A stretch of 64,000 nucleotides of DNA from NCBI GenBank assembly GCA_024280775.1, contig JAJRPM010000003.1, forward strand, positions 37,439-101,438. The letters are read 5' to 3'. The DNA comes from Candidatus Zixiibacteriota bacterium. GTDB lineage: Bacteria; Zixibacteria; MSB-5A5; GN15; JACZUZ01. The translations under genes were made by a program, and so were the position numbers. The notes under the pieces are model-generated. The model searched no databases and was not told the origin of the DNA. It saw only the letters and a list, made by a program, of their open reading frames with translations. Of this stretch, positions 1 through 10,457 are shown piece after piece (the stretch's first letter is position 1; every line of letters starts with the position of its first letter).

Positions 1-1260
1 ATTCTCTTGATTGAGTATGCGAAGTTGTTCTGATAATTGACTACGTTCGGTTTCCCACAAACTTGTCAATGATTGCCACTGCTCTTTGCCAATTGTTCCT
101 TCAAGCTTGTCAATGTAAGCTTGCTCTGTCCACTTGCTCAACAGTCCGATTCGAGTATTCAATCGCAATCGCTCTGATGCAATTTTCTTAACGTCACCTG
201 AGCGTCGTTTCGAGATTTGTGACATTATCATCCTAGCTTTATCTTCGGTCAGTACAAGTGGTCCGAGCAACTCGCTATACTGATCTATCAGGTCAGCTTC
301 TCGCACATACACCAAGTCACACCCGCCTCGCATACCTGTGCAATGGTAGTAGACATATTTGCCCTTCTTGATTTCAGCTGTGATCTTGCAGCCACACTTA
401 GCGCAAACTAGCAGATTGCCGAAGGCAAACGACCTCCGATTGAATTGAGGTTTGTGATGCACTCTGAAAGCTTGTTGAACCGCATCAAAGAGTTTGCGTG
501 TAACAATTGGCTTATGAATACCACGGAATAGCTCTCCAGCCCAACGGAAGTCCCCGTAATAGAATGGATTCTTGAGCATTCGGTCTATTTGACTGATCGT
601 GATTGGCTTGCCGCTCCGCGGAGTAGTCATCGACTTGGTTCTCGCCCAGCCTGCAAGAGCGCGAAGTGACATCTTGTTTGCCGCATACAACTCAAACAAT
701 TCAACCACAAGATGCGCTCGCTCCGGGTCCGGGAGTATTTCGCCAACATTCTTGTCTATCAGATAACCGTAGGGAATACTTCCACCAGGATAACGGCCTT
801 GGGATGCCTTCTCTCGCATTCCCTTGATAACTTCTTCGGAGAGATTGTCAGAGTAATTCTTGGCCATCAGGGCTTTGATGCCAAACATAAAATTCTCGTG
901 AGACTTTGAATCCTTGCTGATCTCGCTATTCTCTTTGACCAGTAGAATCGTAAGGCCCTGATTTTGAACCAGTGAATCTATTGTCGCTATGTCTTTGAAA
1001 TTCCGTGAAAGTCGATCTGTTTTTTCACAGAGCAGATATTTCACATCAGGATTCGCCTGAATGAATTCAAGCATCTTGTTGAATTTGGCGCGTCCGGCGA
1101 TTTTCGCCGATTCAGCTTCTTGGAATTCCCGAACAACATTCAGAGAATTATCTGTGGCGTATTGACGGAGATACTTCATCTGCGCATCAATTGAATATCT
1201 CTCACGCTCTTGTTCTTTCGAAGAGACTCTGGCGTAAATCACTGCATTGGAAGATTTCAT
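1..1260 (-). CDS. Large serine recombinase (resolvase domain + recombinase domain + zinc beta ribbon), C-terminus truncated by window edge
   Basis: Hand translation of the minus strand from ATG at 1260: MKSSNAVIYARVSSKEQERERYSIDAQMKYLRQYA...LLCEKTDRLSRNFKDIATID...NPFYYGDFRWAG...LLVCAKCGCKITAEIKKGKYVYYHCTG; open to base 1. Absent from the ORF track because no stop lies inside the window. Confidence 0.93.
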   Translation of the reverse strand, partial: MKSSNAVIYARVSSKEQERERYSIDAQMKYLRQYATDNSLNVVREFQEAESAKIAGRAKFNKMLEFIQANPDVKYLLCEKTDRLSRNFKDIATIDSLVQNQGLTILLVKENSEISKDSKSHENFMFGIKALMAKNYSDNLSEEVIKGMREKASQGRYPGGSIPYGYLIDKNVGEILPDPERAHLVVELFELYAANKMSLRALAGWARTKSMTTPRSGKPITISQIDRMLKNPFYYGDFRWAGELFRGIHKPIVTRKLFDAVQQAFRVHHKPQFNRRSFAFGNLLVCAKCGCKITAEIKKGKYVYYHCTGMRGGCDLVYVREADLIDQYSELLGPLVLTEDKARMIMSQISKRRSGDVKKIASERLRLNTRIGLLSKWTEQAYIDKLEGTIGKEQWQSLTSLWETERSQLSEQLRILNQEN

Positions 1261-1345
1261 CTGTTGTGACTCTCTTTGAAGTTTCTCGGTCTGGGACCTG
1301 CCATGCTGGCTTTACTCAAGAACCTAATTGTTACCTAGAATCAGG

Positions 1346-1756
1346 TCAATTCCTACCCAGTTGTTTCTTATGCTTTTTTAGCGCTTCGAGAATTGATTTT
1401 ATTTCCGAATTTATTGCTATTTCTGCGGCGTCAGTTTTTGCATTTCCGAACACTTCATCTACCAACGACTTACGATTCAAAACCTCTTCTAAATTATTTT
1501 GCAGTTTCAAAAGTTTTGAAGTTAAACTCAAAACTTCTAAACTACTTTTATCGATTCTTAGAAATTCCGTATTCTCTTCAGCCAGGTTTCTAATCAGTTT
1601 CCGAAGATTTGATATTCCAGCTTCGCATCTAACAAAAATTTGTATGCCACATCCCTGGCACACAAAGTATGGCTTCTCCTTCTTGGAGAGTTTCACGGCA
1701 GACCATTCTCCGCAGAGGAAGCAGGGAATACGCGCATTCTTGGGTAGTGTTGTCAT
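1346..1756 (-). CDS. Small zinc-ribbon protein of mobile element, unknown function
   Basis: 136 aa with paired CxxC motifs (CFLCG...CQGCG); between recombinase and Rep. Confidence 0.6.
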   Translation of the reverse strand: MTTLPKNARIPCFLCGEWSAVKLSKKEKPYFVCQGCGIQIFVRCEAGISNLRKLIRNLAEENTEFLRIDKSSLEVLSLTSKLLKLQNNLEEVLNRKSLVDEVFGNAKTDAAEIAINSEIKSILEALKKHKKQLGRN

Positions 1757-1771
1757 AATTTGCTTTCAACA

Positions 1772-1789
1772 TAACGTTACGTAACGTTA
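1772..1789. promoter_or_regulatory. 18-bp perfect palindrome TAACGTTACGTAACGTTA, candidate operator/origin site
   Basis: Perfect reverse-complement symmetry read directly; ~16 bp upstream of the 136-aa gene start. Confidence 0.6.
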
Positions 1790-1804
1790 GAGCGTTTTGA
1801 GGTT

Positions 1805-2728
1805 CTAGTTTTGGGTTGCTAATTCGATTCGAAACCACTGCAATAATCCCAGGCCATCGACACTCTCTTGAGAAATGATGCCTTGGACTTGTGAATTGAT
1901 GAACTCAATCGGAAGCTTCAGGACTTTCCATAGGCCCTTTGGTGGCTTCTTGAATAGTTTGACACCACGGGATGTACTGTACCGTCGTGTGCCAGGTCGG
2001 AATGGTCCTAAGATCACTTCTTTGGTCAGATACTTGGAGAGATAAGCGGCTATGCGATGTACATCCACGTGTTTGATGTTCACGAACCTCCCGCCTCCTA
2101 CGGCTTGCCAGGATGATTGTATCCATTGCTGGGGGATGTATCTATCGATCAGAATGTGCAAGTGAGCGTATCCTGACTTGTGAAGCTCAACAACTGCAAT
2201 GAAGTCAATCGACTTCCCGGTCCTGCGCTTCAAATAGACTCTGAACTTTCTCCAACACTCCCGGATGTACTTGATTGACTCTTCAGAGCTTGTGTAACGA
2301 GGATCGAGTGTCAGTGTCAGGAACCTTCGAAGATCATTGCGTGTGGCGGCCTCAATGATAGCTTGTCGCAATCGCCTGGCTTTCTTTGGTCCACAGACTG
2401 GACAGTCCCAACCTTTGCAACCTAGGGCGGCATAGTGATCATACCGATTGCCGTTTTCTCGCACTTCACCGACAATACTCCACCTTCTGCAAAAGTTGTT
2501 GCAATTGTGCTTATTAAAGTCAAGAAAAGAAAAAGAATGTGGGCCTTCGGCCAAACCACTTTGGGAACCGCAGCCCAACGGGGCTACGCCCCGCTGGGTC
2601 CCCTGCGGTTCGGACTCCGGTCGGGGGTCGGCTCTGCGGCCTTCCCCCAGTTGTGACCGTCTGTCCCCCACGTCAGGAGTGGTCAACCTGGCAGTGGGAC
2701 TTTGAGCGGACTGTCTAGAGTGATCCAT
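1805..2728 (-). CDS. HUH-family rolling-circle replication protein (Rep); true start probably downstream of the annotated one
   Basis: GCKGWDCPVCGPKKARRLRQAI, FLTLTLDP, HUH motif AHLHILID, tyrosine motif AAYLSKYLTKE. Confidence 0.85.
   Translation of the reverse strand: MDHSRQSAQSPTARLTTPDVGDRRSQLGEGRRADPRPESEPQGTQRGVAPLGCGSQSGLAEGPHSFSFLDFNKHNCNNFCRRWSIVGEVRENGNRYDHYAALGCKGWDCPVCGPKKARRLRQAIIEAATRNDLRRFLTLTLDPRYTSSEESIKYIRECWRKFRVYLKRRTGKSIDFIAVVELHKSGYAHLHILIDRYIPQQWIQSSWQAVGGGRFVNIKHVDVHRIAAYLSKYLTKEVILGPFRPGTRRYSTSRGVKLFKKPPKGLWKVLKLPIEFINSQVQGIISQESVDGLGLLQWFRIELATQN
2566..2610. repeat. GC-rich nested hairpin
   Basis: AACCGCAG/CTGCGGTT outer stem, CCCA/TGGG and CGGGGC/GCCCCG inner stems; preceded by GGCCTTCGGCC at 2542-2552. 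Confidence 0.7.
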
Positions 2729-3005
2729 CTCCAGCTTCCGCGTACTTTGTTAGAACTGCATCCGAAATTGCTTTCTTCAGTCTGGCGCCAGGCAAAAGGA
2801 TATTCAGGTTCTTGTATTCGTCTGTTGACTTGTCGCGATAACGGATGTTTGGCAACGCTACCCATGGTTTCTTGCCGTCTTGGTGAATCACCTTGACCCT
2901 GATAATGGTCAATTCTCCAAAATCGGTTTGTAGTGTGACATTCGCGTTGGCCTTATGGGCCGCTTCGCTCTCTGTCATCCTAAGTTCAACGAGTATTTCA
3001 GTCAT
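2715..3005 (-). CDS. SpoVG-like DNA-binding protein
   Basis: ANVTLQTDFGELTIIRVKVIHQDGKKPWVALPNIRYRDKSTDEYKNLNILLPGARLKKAISDAVLTKYAEA resembles the SpoVG fold pattern (v-i-vi-g--G-fvamP...gk-i-dAvl--Y). Confidence 0.65.
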   Translation of the reverse strand: MTEILVELRMTESEAAHKANANVTLQTDFGELTIIRVKVIHQDGKKPWVALPNIRYRDKSTDEYKNLNILLPGARLKKAISDAVLTKYAEAGDGSL

Positions 3006-3180
3006 TTTCAGCGCTCCTGCTCTTGAAAGTTGTAGTTTTGGAAATGGCAATCACTTCCGTTGATTCTGTTCTATCCCATTCATCTAGTAGCTCGATTAGT
3101 GCGCACAGTCTATCCAGTGATTCTGAATCAAGATCTGATGCGACATAGATCGAGCCAGTATGTTCGCGGGCATTCTTCAC
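2998..3180 (-). CDS. Small hypothetical protein in Rep operon
   Basis: 60 aa, same strand, overlaps SpoVG-like start. Confidence 0.4.
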   Translation of the reverse strand: MKNAREHTGSIYVASDLDSESLDRLCALIELLDEWDRTESTEVIAISKTTTFKSRSAEND

Positions 3181-3267
3181 GCATACATGGAGCAGTAAAA
3201 CAAGTATTCAAACCACGCAACGCGCAGTTCTCTAGCTGTCTATCGAAGGGGTTAGAAGTGTCACTCT

Positions 3268-3293
3268 GGACAGCTAGAAATTTCTAGCTGTCC
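3268..3293. promoter_or_regulatory. 26-bp perfect palindrome GGACAGCTAGAAATTTCTAGCTGTCC with an extra half-site at 3231-3240
   Basis: Perfect reverse-complement symmetry; TCTAGCTGTC repeated at 3231-3240 upstream of the minus-strand Rep operon. Confidence 0.75.
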
Positions 3294-3304
3294 AAGTTGT
3301 TGTC

Positions 3305-4120
3305 TCACTTCATGTCACGTTTGGGATATTTTTTGGGGATTTTGTAACGTTTTACAGATTTTGCTACACTTTGCTCATTGTCGAGATTGGTGTAGCCATG
3401 CTCATCAAGGAAATCAGCCCAGATCGAGAATGGTCTGTCTTCAAATCCTATCTGAGACATTGCGTGCAGAGCCAGTGCATCACGGTAGTTTTTCTTACCC
3501 GCATGCATTGACCAAAAGCCTTCCGGCCTTTTCAGCGCTTGACTGATGTTCTTCCTGAAGGTGGAATCGTCTTGAAGTTCTGATTTGGTAATTAGAGCTT
3601 TAGCCCATGGTGCCGTAAGAAAAACTGAGTCTAATCTGATCAGATTGCGAAAAGCATTGGTGTCAGAGTTCTTTGCTTTCTCGATCAACTCTTGAATTGA
3701 ACAATCGAACTTGATTTGACACCAGAGTCCTATCCTCATTGAGCGGATTTGCAGAGTCCATCTAGCCCACTCCAGAAGTATTGCTTCTCTGGTTTCTTTG
3801 TCATCCGGGAAATTGTCAGGGTCAGTGTATTCAAGAATAGCTTCTAGAGTGTTTGCCAATGCTTCAAGCGAAGAGTCGCCGGAGGCAGGATCAATCTTTA
3901 GAAGTTTATAGCCATCATTCTTGGTCTCTGAGGCGAGTACTTCAAGCGAACTGTCATACAGTGAGACAATATCTCTTTCGCCGCTGGATTCGTACAGCTT
4001 AATTCCCTTGTCCGAAAACCGAAAGCGGTCTCGAATTTCATCACTAAATAGCCAATCAATAAGCTTCATGTACAGAACGAATACACGAGACTCTAGCTCC
4101 CTGGAAGATTGACCACTCAT
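3305..4120 (-). CDS. Hypothetical protein of mobile element
   Basis: 271 aa uninterrupted ORF; no family recognised. Confidence 0.65.
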   Translation of the reverse strand: MSGQSSRELESRVFVLYMKLIDWLFSDEIRDRFRFSDKGIKLYESSGERDIVSLYDSSLEVLASETKNDGYKLLKIDPASGDSSLEALANTLEAILEYTDPDNFPDDKETREAILLEWARWTLQIRSMRIGLWCQIKFDCSIQELIEKAKNSDTNAFRNLIRLDSVFLTAPWAKALITKSELQDDSTFRKNISQALKRPEGFWSMHAGKKNYRDALALHAMSQIGFEDRPFSIWADFLDEHGYTNLDNEQSVAKSVKRYKIPKKYPKRDMK

Positions 4121-4201
4121 ATCAACAATTATGCGATAGCCAAGGGTTTTAACAATAGTCTAGAGGCGCTTATTTGAGGGTCGGAAATGCACTGATATGC
4201 A

Positions 4202-4232
4202 AATCCCCGAGAGGTATTTCCTCTCGGGGATT
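4202..4232. terminator. Candidate hairpin terminator
   Basis: 13-bp perfect stem AATCCCCGAGAGG/CCTCTCGGGGATT, 5-nt loop, ~120 bp past the stop of the 1633-aa gene. Confidence 0.6.
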
Positions 4233-4353
4233 GGGTATATGACCTCGAATGAGTAAGATTCTCAGATTCGAAATAGTGACGTAGACGCGGTGAATACTAA
4301 TTGGTAGATTCTTATTCTATACCTACCAATAATCGTGCCTCATTGTAGTGAGT

Positions 4354-7300
4354 CTACTTCAACAACACCATCTTCCGTGTCTGAATAAAGTCCCCCGCCG
4401 TTATGCGATAGAAATACATTCCGCTGGCAACTGACTTGCCAGATTGATTGTCACTTTTCCAGGTGACTTCGTACGTCCCTGCCGAACGAGCGCCGATGTC
4501 GAATTCTCTGACACGTTGCCCCAGAATGTTGTAAATGGTAATCACAACATTTGAACGTACTGGCAAGCTGTAAGAGATATTGGTCGTTGGATTGAATGGG
4601 TTAGGATAATTCTGACTCAAAGTGAATTCCTTTGGAAGCGATACATGCTCATCATCACCCACCCCAGTTTGGATATCTGTTACAATAATCATCCTCCCTA
4701 TGGAAGTGTCCGATACTCGGGATGTATCCCTTACTGACCTAGCAAGGACTTTGAGCAAAGCACTGTCCACCACTATTGACCAACGAGCAACTGTTAGCAG
4801 CGTATCTGCACTCCACACGGAGGAGTCTGTTCCATTGGAGTGCCAAAGCGTCGATTCTCCAAAGATGAACTTGTATTCGACAGAATCTCTAAGGGTTGTA
4901 GATGAAGGATGCACATAGTACTGAACTGTGTCGCCAGCATTAATACTATCTCTCCCAATCGGTTGTATCGGAACGGTCACTTTCTCCTTTTGCACAACAT
5001 ATGCTTTCTGCCCGCTTGTCGTAGAGTTTCCAGTTGAATCCCAGGCGGATGCCCAAAATGTGATTGTGGAGACTGCGATGAGTGGGCCAAGGATATACGA
5101 TACGGTATCTGGCCCAGAGTTGCTGAACGACCAGCTTTGCTGATGGTCAGCGCTATTCTTCCAATAGAGAACCAGACTGTCCAAACCTTCGTTGTCATTA
5201 GCGACAATAACAATTGTATCTGACTGTGTTTCGATGGGAGATTCAACAGCATGAGTGACAATTAACGTCGGCGCCACCGTATCGATAAGAATATAGTATC
5301 CGGTTGCAAAAGCGCTGAATTGGCTTTCACCGTCTCCAGTATTATCTCTTGCCGCCTTCACCCAGTAATAATAAACCGAATCAGCTTGAGGCGGAATATC
5401 ACTTTCAGAAAGATCACTCTGCCAGGCGCCAATTGGAGTCTTGGCTTCCACTGAACTATTTGAGCGGTAAAGATGATAGGCGCCTGCCCCGTCTACCGCA
5501 TCCCATGACACCAAGACAGAGCTTGGTTTGCCAGAACTGGCCACTACTCCAGTTGGAGCATCCAACGGTGGTTCTACACTTGAACCGGCAACCATCACAC
5601 TGAGAGCGCTTTGCCTTGCCCCGGCGGGTGTTGCTGCAGCAGACACCCAGTAGTAATAGGCCACATTCGGAATTGTGTTTGTATCGACAAACGTATTCCC
5701 CAACGACCAAAGCGTATCCAACAATGTTGCCTGTTTCAGGTCAGCATCTATCGCCCGGAATACAGAGTAGAATGCATTGTATGCCATACCGTCGGACGTA
5801 GGATATGTTTGAGCGCTCCAATTCAAGTGCACACCGTCAGATTGGTCAGTCGTTGCGGCCAGGCCGGTGGGGGTTGGCACAGATGAACCAATTCCTCGCA
5901 GTATCGGTTTTGACACTCCCTCATTGATACTCCAAACGTCATCAAAATCCCAACCAACTGCGAGGAACAGTCCCTCATTGACGAGAGAATCACAGACTCT
6001 TCTTGAATTCAAAATCGAACCACCTACGCAGCCAACTACCTTGTTAGCGTTCGTGCACGAAAAAGAGTTCCTGAGGGTAACGCTATAGTTCCTACCGACT
6101 AAACCTCCTCTGCAAGAGCTCGCGTTCACAGTACCAATGGAGTAGCAACGCTCAATCGTACCTCCATCAGCTTGGCCAACAATGCCACCACTCTCCCCGT
6201 TTCCGTGCACATTCGCAGAATTTACGAAACAATCCGAAACAACCCCAGAACTTAGCCTTCCAACGATACCTCCGGAGTAGTATTTACCATCAAGACCTCT
6301 TTGACTTGATGAATAGCATTCAGTAATCACTCCGTTACTAGTCCCCGCTATGCCGCCTACCTCTTTTCCTGACGTGTTACGGCTGAAACTATGAACGCTT
6401 ATGTCGACCTTGGCCCATGACCACTTAATGGTACCTGAGTTATTGCCAGCGATACCACCGACGTGACTCGGACTGGTATTATCAGCCGCACGCATTGTTT
6501 CTGTTGACATATCAACGCTACATTGGACGATTTCACCACCATTGTCACCAACCAATCCACCAAAAAAGCCGTTGTCTTCGCAGATAAAGTTGTTAGCAAA
6601 AAGCACATGGCAGTTGATGATCTTACCACCGCTACTTCCGACTAATACACCAACATTTCTATAGCCATCGACGCCATCCATTTCAATATTCAGATTCTTT
6701 ATAGTTCCTACATCCATAAGAACTGAGAAAAGCCCAATACTTTCGCCAGTAGGATATATCATTCTTAGGCCGCGAATCCAGTGCCCCTGACCATCGAATA
6801 CTCCTCTAAAATAATGTTGATAGTCAATACCTATTGGTTGCCAGTTGCTTATCCCTGAAACGTCTAAGTCCTGAGTGAGAATGTAAGTGACATTCTGGCG
6901 AGGATAACTCCCACCGGTCGAGACCTGTCGGAGTTGGCCGACACTGGAAATATATACTGTATCAGGGCGTGAACCGGCTATAACGGAAAAGTCACTGTCG
7001 CTTATATCACAAGTAGATCCGGTTGTAGAACATATCCTAATACGAAAAGCGCTACCAGTATCTTCGGTTCTCCATTGATAGTTGCCAGGAGATGCGGGAG
7101 TACTTGCCACTATGGGTTTGAACACTTGCCCATTCTTCAGCAAATCAATCTTGACGTTCGTGACATCTCCTGTTGGTGTCCAAGTAATATAAGTATTACG
7201 ATTGACAAATAGTGTTTCGCCGCCGTTTGGCGCGTCAACTGTCAGGCCCGGCGGAATAACTACCGGAGATTTTTTGAAGCTTACATACACACTTTGCGAA

Positions 7301-9255
7301 GATTGGACATCTGACACAGTGAAGGTAGTAGAACTGTTCCCCGTCGCAACGCCATTAAGAAACCATTGGTCGATTTCGTATCCGTCGTCCGGGGTTGCCG
7401 TGAATGTGGTATTCTCCCCTTGGCACACCTTCTGAATTCCTTCAGGAGAAATTGACCCGTTAGGCCCAGCATTTCCGGTTACAAAGAAACATGTCTTGGC
7501 TACTGTAAATGTGAAAGACCCATTACCGCCTGTAAGTGGATTCCCCGCTAAATCCTGTATCTGGAAGAATAGAAAAACATTGACATCTTCACCCGATTTG
7601 AAATCAACGTCAGGATTGATTGTCAATGTGAAAGTGTTCGGGGCATAGGAAGTCATAAAAGTGTGACTTCCGGAGGATGTGCCAGTAATGCTTATAGTAC
7701 TATTCGTGAATGTGCTTTGATTCATCGCTTCGCTGAAAACAATTGTGATATTTGTAGCAGGGTCAGAGTCATTTCGATGACTCAGCACAGTTGGGCTAGT
7801 GTTATCTGGTTGGAAAATAATGCTTGGGAGGGCGTATAAATATCGTGTATGACCTCCACCAGTAATCTTGCCATACACATAGTACGGAACACTGTCCTCA
7901 ACCTTGTCCTTCAACCTGAGTGGCACGGTATGTTTGGAAACAAAATCGCTCGTTCCACCTGAATAACTAGCTAGGGAGCCTATGTGACCATTGTAGGGAT
8001 TGCGGTCGTCATCCAAGAAGAACTCGGCATCCCAGTTGCTCTTGTAACTTGCATATCCAAAAGCGATGTCCAACGGGTCCTCTCTATTTATTGGATGTGG
8101 TCCTGCCGACCAGATAGTTCCGTTTTGAGAAATGTCCATTGTAACAAGGTTTGGCCACGTGGCGTTGGACTTGTCGATTATGAGGTCACGATGAGTTGAA
8201 CCTGTGCCACCCACCTCAGACCGAAGCCCAGTGGAAATTGCCGCCCCACCATCGTTCAATACTGCGTTGCTGGTTCTTATTTCGCCATATTTTCGTTCGG
8301 CGATGCGACTGAAACGAAATCCAGTTGATGTTCCTGAGTTTTCCGCCGATTCGAACCACTTTTCTCGCATCTTATCCGTAAAGTATTTCTCACCATTGTA
8401 TGCTAACCCACCCGGGCGAGTGTCGATTGTACCAAAATACCAAAGGTGTACATCCGAATGTGCAAGCAGGTAACCGCCGTTCGCTAGCTGAAATAGTCCA
8501 GAGTTTAATTCTCTATTGTACGCACCATCAATGCTCTCTCCGTTAATTATGAACTGCTGATCGTTTACTCTATACAGGATGTCATTCTGGAAATAGTTGT
8601 CAGCGAAAAGAACATTTTCAGTGAGTGAAATGTCTGGGTCATTAAAGATTGCATTCGTAGTCACTGGATGCGGATCAAGAGTTGTGAGTTGATCGACGAA
8701 CACACCTCTTTCGCCGAGCAGTTTTGCAAGCTCGAGCATGACTGACGCACCTCTACTATGACCGACCAAGTGAATCGGTAGCTCCGCGAGAGGCGTTGAC
8801 AATCCCGATTGAGGACCGGTCAAGTATCCCACTATCATTTTCGCGACTCTATCAGTAGTTGTATAGTGACGTTGGGGGAAATCACTCTCCACAGCAGAAA
8901 CGGCCGACCAATTGACTAGAATGACGACATCGGAGCTTGGTGAGAATGCTATTGAGTCAGGCCATGATATCTTCTGAACCTCTAATACATCATTATTGCG
9001 GATTATATTTAGCTGGCCATAATAGACCTCGGAATGTGCATTCTGACTATTCCACCACTGCGAGTTGATGGCTCCTTGCGTGGAGTCTATCCATACTACG
9101 GATTGAGTATCTCCTGAAAAGTTAAGTATAAACCCATGTGTAATAATCGTTACTCCCGCTGCCTTCGCAACTGGAGCGCAAAACACGCCAAGAAAAGTAG
9201 TAACGATCACAATTCTCATAAGCACTTGCCTAAAAATACATGAACGATTTTTCAT
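4354..9255 (-). CDS. Secreted multidomain protein: esterase/lipase-like N-terminus, GLUG repeats, FN3-like domains, C-terminal sorting domain
   Basis: Signal peptide; [10 protein letters not shown] nucleophile elbow; GLUG repeats ([28 protein letters not shown]); C-term [19 protein letters not shown]...[24 protein letters not shown]. Confidence 0.88.
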   Translation of the reverse strand: MKNRSCIFRQVLMRIVIVTTFLGVFCAPVAKAAGVTIITHGFILNFSGDTQSVVWIDSTQGAINSQWWNSQNAHSEVYYGQLNIIRNNDVLEVQKISWPDSIAFSPSSDVVILVNWSAVSAVESDFPQRHYTTTDRVAKMIVGYLTGPQSGLSTPLAELPIHLVGHSRGASVMLELAKLLGERGVFVDQLTTLDPHPVTTNAIFNDPDISLTENVLFADNYFQNDILYRVNDQQFIINGESIDGAYNRELNSGLFQLANGGYLLAHSDVHLWYFGTIDTRPGGLAYNGEKYFTDKMREKWFESAENSGTSTGFRFSRIAERKYGEIRTSNAVLNDGGAAISTGLRSEVGGTGSTHRDLIIDKSNATWPNLVTMDISQNGTIWSAGPHPINREDPLDIAFGYASYKSNWDAEFFLDDDRNPYNGHIGSLASYSGGTSDFVSKHTVPLRLKDKVEDSVPYYVYGKITGGGHTRYLYALPSIIFQPDNTSPTVLSHRNDSDPATNITIVFSEAMNQSTFTNSTISITGTSSGSHTFMTSYAPNTFTLTINPDVDFKSGEDVNVFLFFQIQDLAGNPLTGGNGSFTFTVAKTCFFVTGNAGPNGSISPEGIQKVCQGENTTFTATPDDGYEIDQWFLNGVATGNSSTTFTVSDVQSSQSVYVSFKKSPVVIPPGLTVDAPNGGETLFVNRNTYITWTPTGDVTNVKIDLLKNGQVFKPIVASTPASPGNYQWRTEDTGSAFRIRICSTTGSTCDISDSDFSVIAGSRPDTVYISSVGQLRQVSTGGSYPRQNVTYILTQDLDVSGISNWQPIGIDYQHYFRGVFDGQGHWIRGLRMIYPTGESIGLFSVLMDVGTIKNLNIEMDGVDGYRNVGVLVGSSGGKIINCHVLFANNFICEDNGFFGGLVGDNGGEIVQCSVDMSTETMRAADNTSPSHVGGIAGNNSGTIKWSWAKVDISVHSFSRNTSGKEVGGIAGTSNGVITECYSSSQRGLDGKYYSGGIVGRLSSGVVSDCFVNSANVHGNGESGGIVGQADGGTIERCYSIGTVNASSCRGGLVGRNYSVTLRNSFSCTNANKVVGCVGGSILNSRRVCDSLVNEGLFLAVGWDFDDVWSINEGVSKPILRGIGSSVPTPTGLAATTDQSDGVHLNWSAQTYPTSDGMAYNAFYSVFRAIDADLKQATLLDTLWSLGNTFVDTNTIPNVAYYYWVSAAATPAGARQSALSVMVAGSSVEPPLDAPTGVVASSGKPSSVLVSWDAVDGAGAYHLYRSNSSVEAKTPIGAWQSDLSESDIPPQADSVYYYWVKAARDNTGDGESQFSAFATGYYILIDTVAPTLIVTHAVESPIETQSDTIVIVANDNEGLDSLVLYWKNSADHQQSWSFSNSGPDTVSYILGPLIAVSTITFWASAWDSTGNSTTSGQKAYVVQKEKVTVPIQPIGRDSINAGDTVQYYVHPSSTTLRDSVEYKFIFGESTLWHSNGTDSSVWSADTLLTVARWSIVVDSALLKVLARSVRDTSRVSDTSIGRMIIVTDIQTGVGDDEHVSLPKEFTLSQNYPNPFNPTTNISYSLPVRSNVVITIYNILGQRVREFDIGARSAGTYEVTWKSDNQSGKSVASGMYFYRITAGDFIQTRKMVLLK

Positions 9256-9323
9256 CCCATAACCTCCCTAAACACTTCAAACTACTTTTGCATTTATTGT
9301 TTCTTTGATTCCTGCTAGTTTCA

Positions 9324-10457
9324 TCACTTCCCAAAATCAATTGTAGTTTTTAGCAACTCAACAGCCAGCGCTCCAGCGACGGGCATGAATACTGAGATGG
9401 TGAAGTTACCAAGAACTCTTGTATTCAAGGGCCAAACCGGCATACTTGAGGCAATCCGGTGTAGCCGTTCAAGACTTTCTATTTTCTGCGCGTCTTCCAA
9501 TTGAATTCCGAGTGTTGGCAAGCCTTCGGCTACGCGCAAGTACGTCGTCTGGAATTCATCATTCAGGACACCCAATACATTGAGTTTCTCTTTTTTCATC
9601 GCGTCATGCGCGTAGGAAAGTGGAACGAAAAAGACATACGTAGAAAATATCGTGTATCCAAGAATTGACCCGAGGAAGACTGGATTCTCAAACGGTTGAG
9701 TTCCCATTACCCCGATAATCAGGACATGTAGCCCAATCAAGCTAACAAAGTAATTGATACTCAACGAGATTTTGCCGAGATGCGCAATCCCACCACATCC
9801 ATCAGGATGCAGTGGTTGAATCCGTAACGAATGAGAGAGAATGGACTTTATTCCTTGAACCACAACCGCTGATTTGAATACGATTACAAACAGGACAAAG
9901 TAATTCACGGTCGCAAATAATCGAAACCACCACGCTGGAAAACCTGCGCTTAACTCGTTCCAGGCATCATGTTTGGAAATGAAGAACACTGTATTTAGAC
10001 CAACAGCGAGTATCAGTGCCACAATTACATGCCATGGTTGATTAATTTTCCTGTTGAAAGCGCTTATGAATTCATTTGCGGTCTCCGGCTCTTCAAACGC
10101 AACCGAGCCCGATTCGACAAGCCATGTGAATCCCATCTTGACTGTATTATAGAAGTTGAAAATGAGATAGACTGCGATTGGCACGATAATACCGAAGTCT
10201 AGTATCGCGACCCAATCTTCCGATAGTTCAACGTATTCATTCTGTAACGGTATTACTGAATGGCTCATATACGCCAACGTGACGGTTACTCCGCAAGTCA
10301 ATGCCACATATTCAATTATGGCGACAAACGGATTGTCTCCGGAAACAAACCTTAAAGCCCGAAAGACGAAATCATTGTGCTCTGGTATAAACTTTGGAGT
10401 GGCTTTCATGATCATTCTCAAGTGGTGAACTAAATCTCCAAAGAGGAATAGCGTCAA
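9324..10457 (-). CDS. Multi-spanning membrane protein, unknown function
   Basis: 377 aa with several hydrophobic helices. Confidence 0.7.
   Translation of the reverse strand: MTLFLFGDLVHHLRMIMKATPKFIPEHNDFVFRALRFVSGDNPFVAIIEYVALTCGVTVTLAYMSHSVIPLQNEYVELSEDWVAILDFGIIVPIAVYLIFNFYNTVKMGFTWLVESGSVAFEEPETANEFISAFNRKINQPWHVIVALILAVGLNTVFFISKHDAWNELSAGFPAWWFRLFATVNYFVLFVIVFKSAVVVQGIKSILSHSLRIQPLHPDGCGGIAHLGKISLSINYFVSLIGLHVLIIGVMGTQPFENPVFLGSILGYTIFSTYVFFVPLSYAHDAMKKEKLNVLGVLNDEFQTTYLRVAEGLPTLGIQLEDAQKIESLERLHRIASSMPVWPLNTRVLGNFTISVFMPVAGALAVELLKTTIDFGK

Noticed and set aside
1191-1784. 197-aa plus-strand ORF
   Set aside because: Antisense to the recombinase 5' end and zinc-ribbon gene, Ser/Phe-rich with no family pattern.
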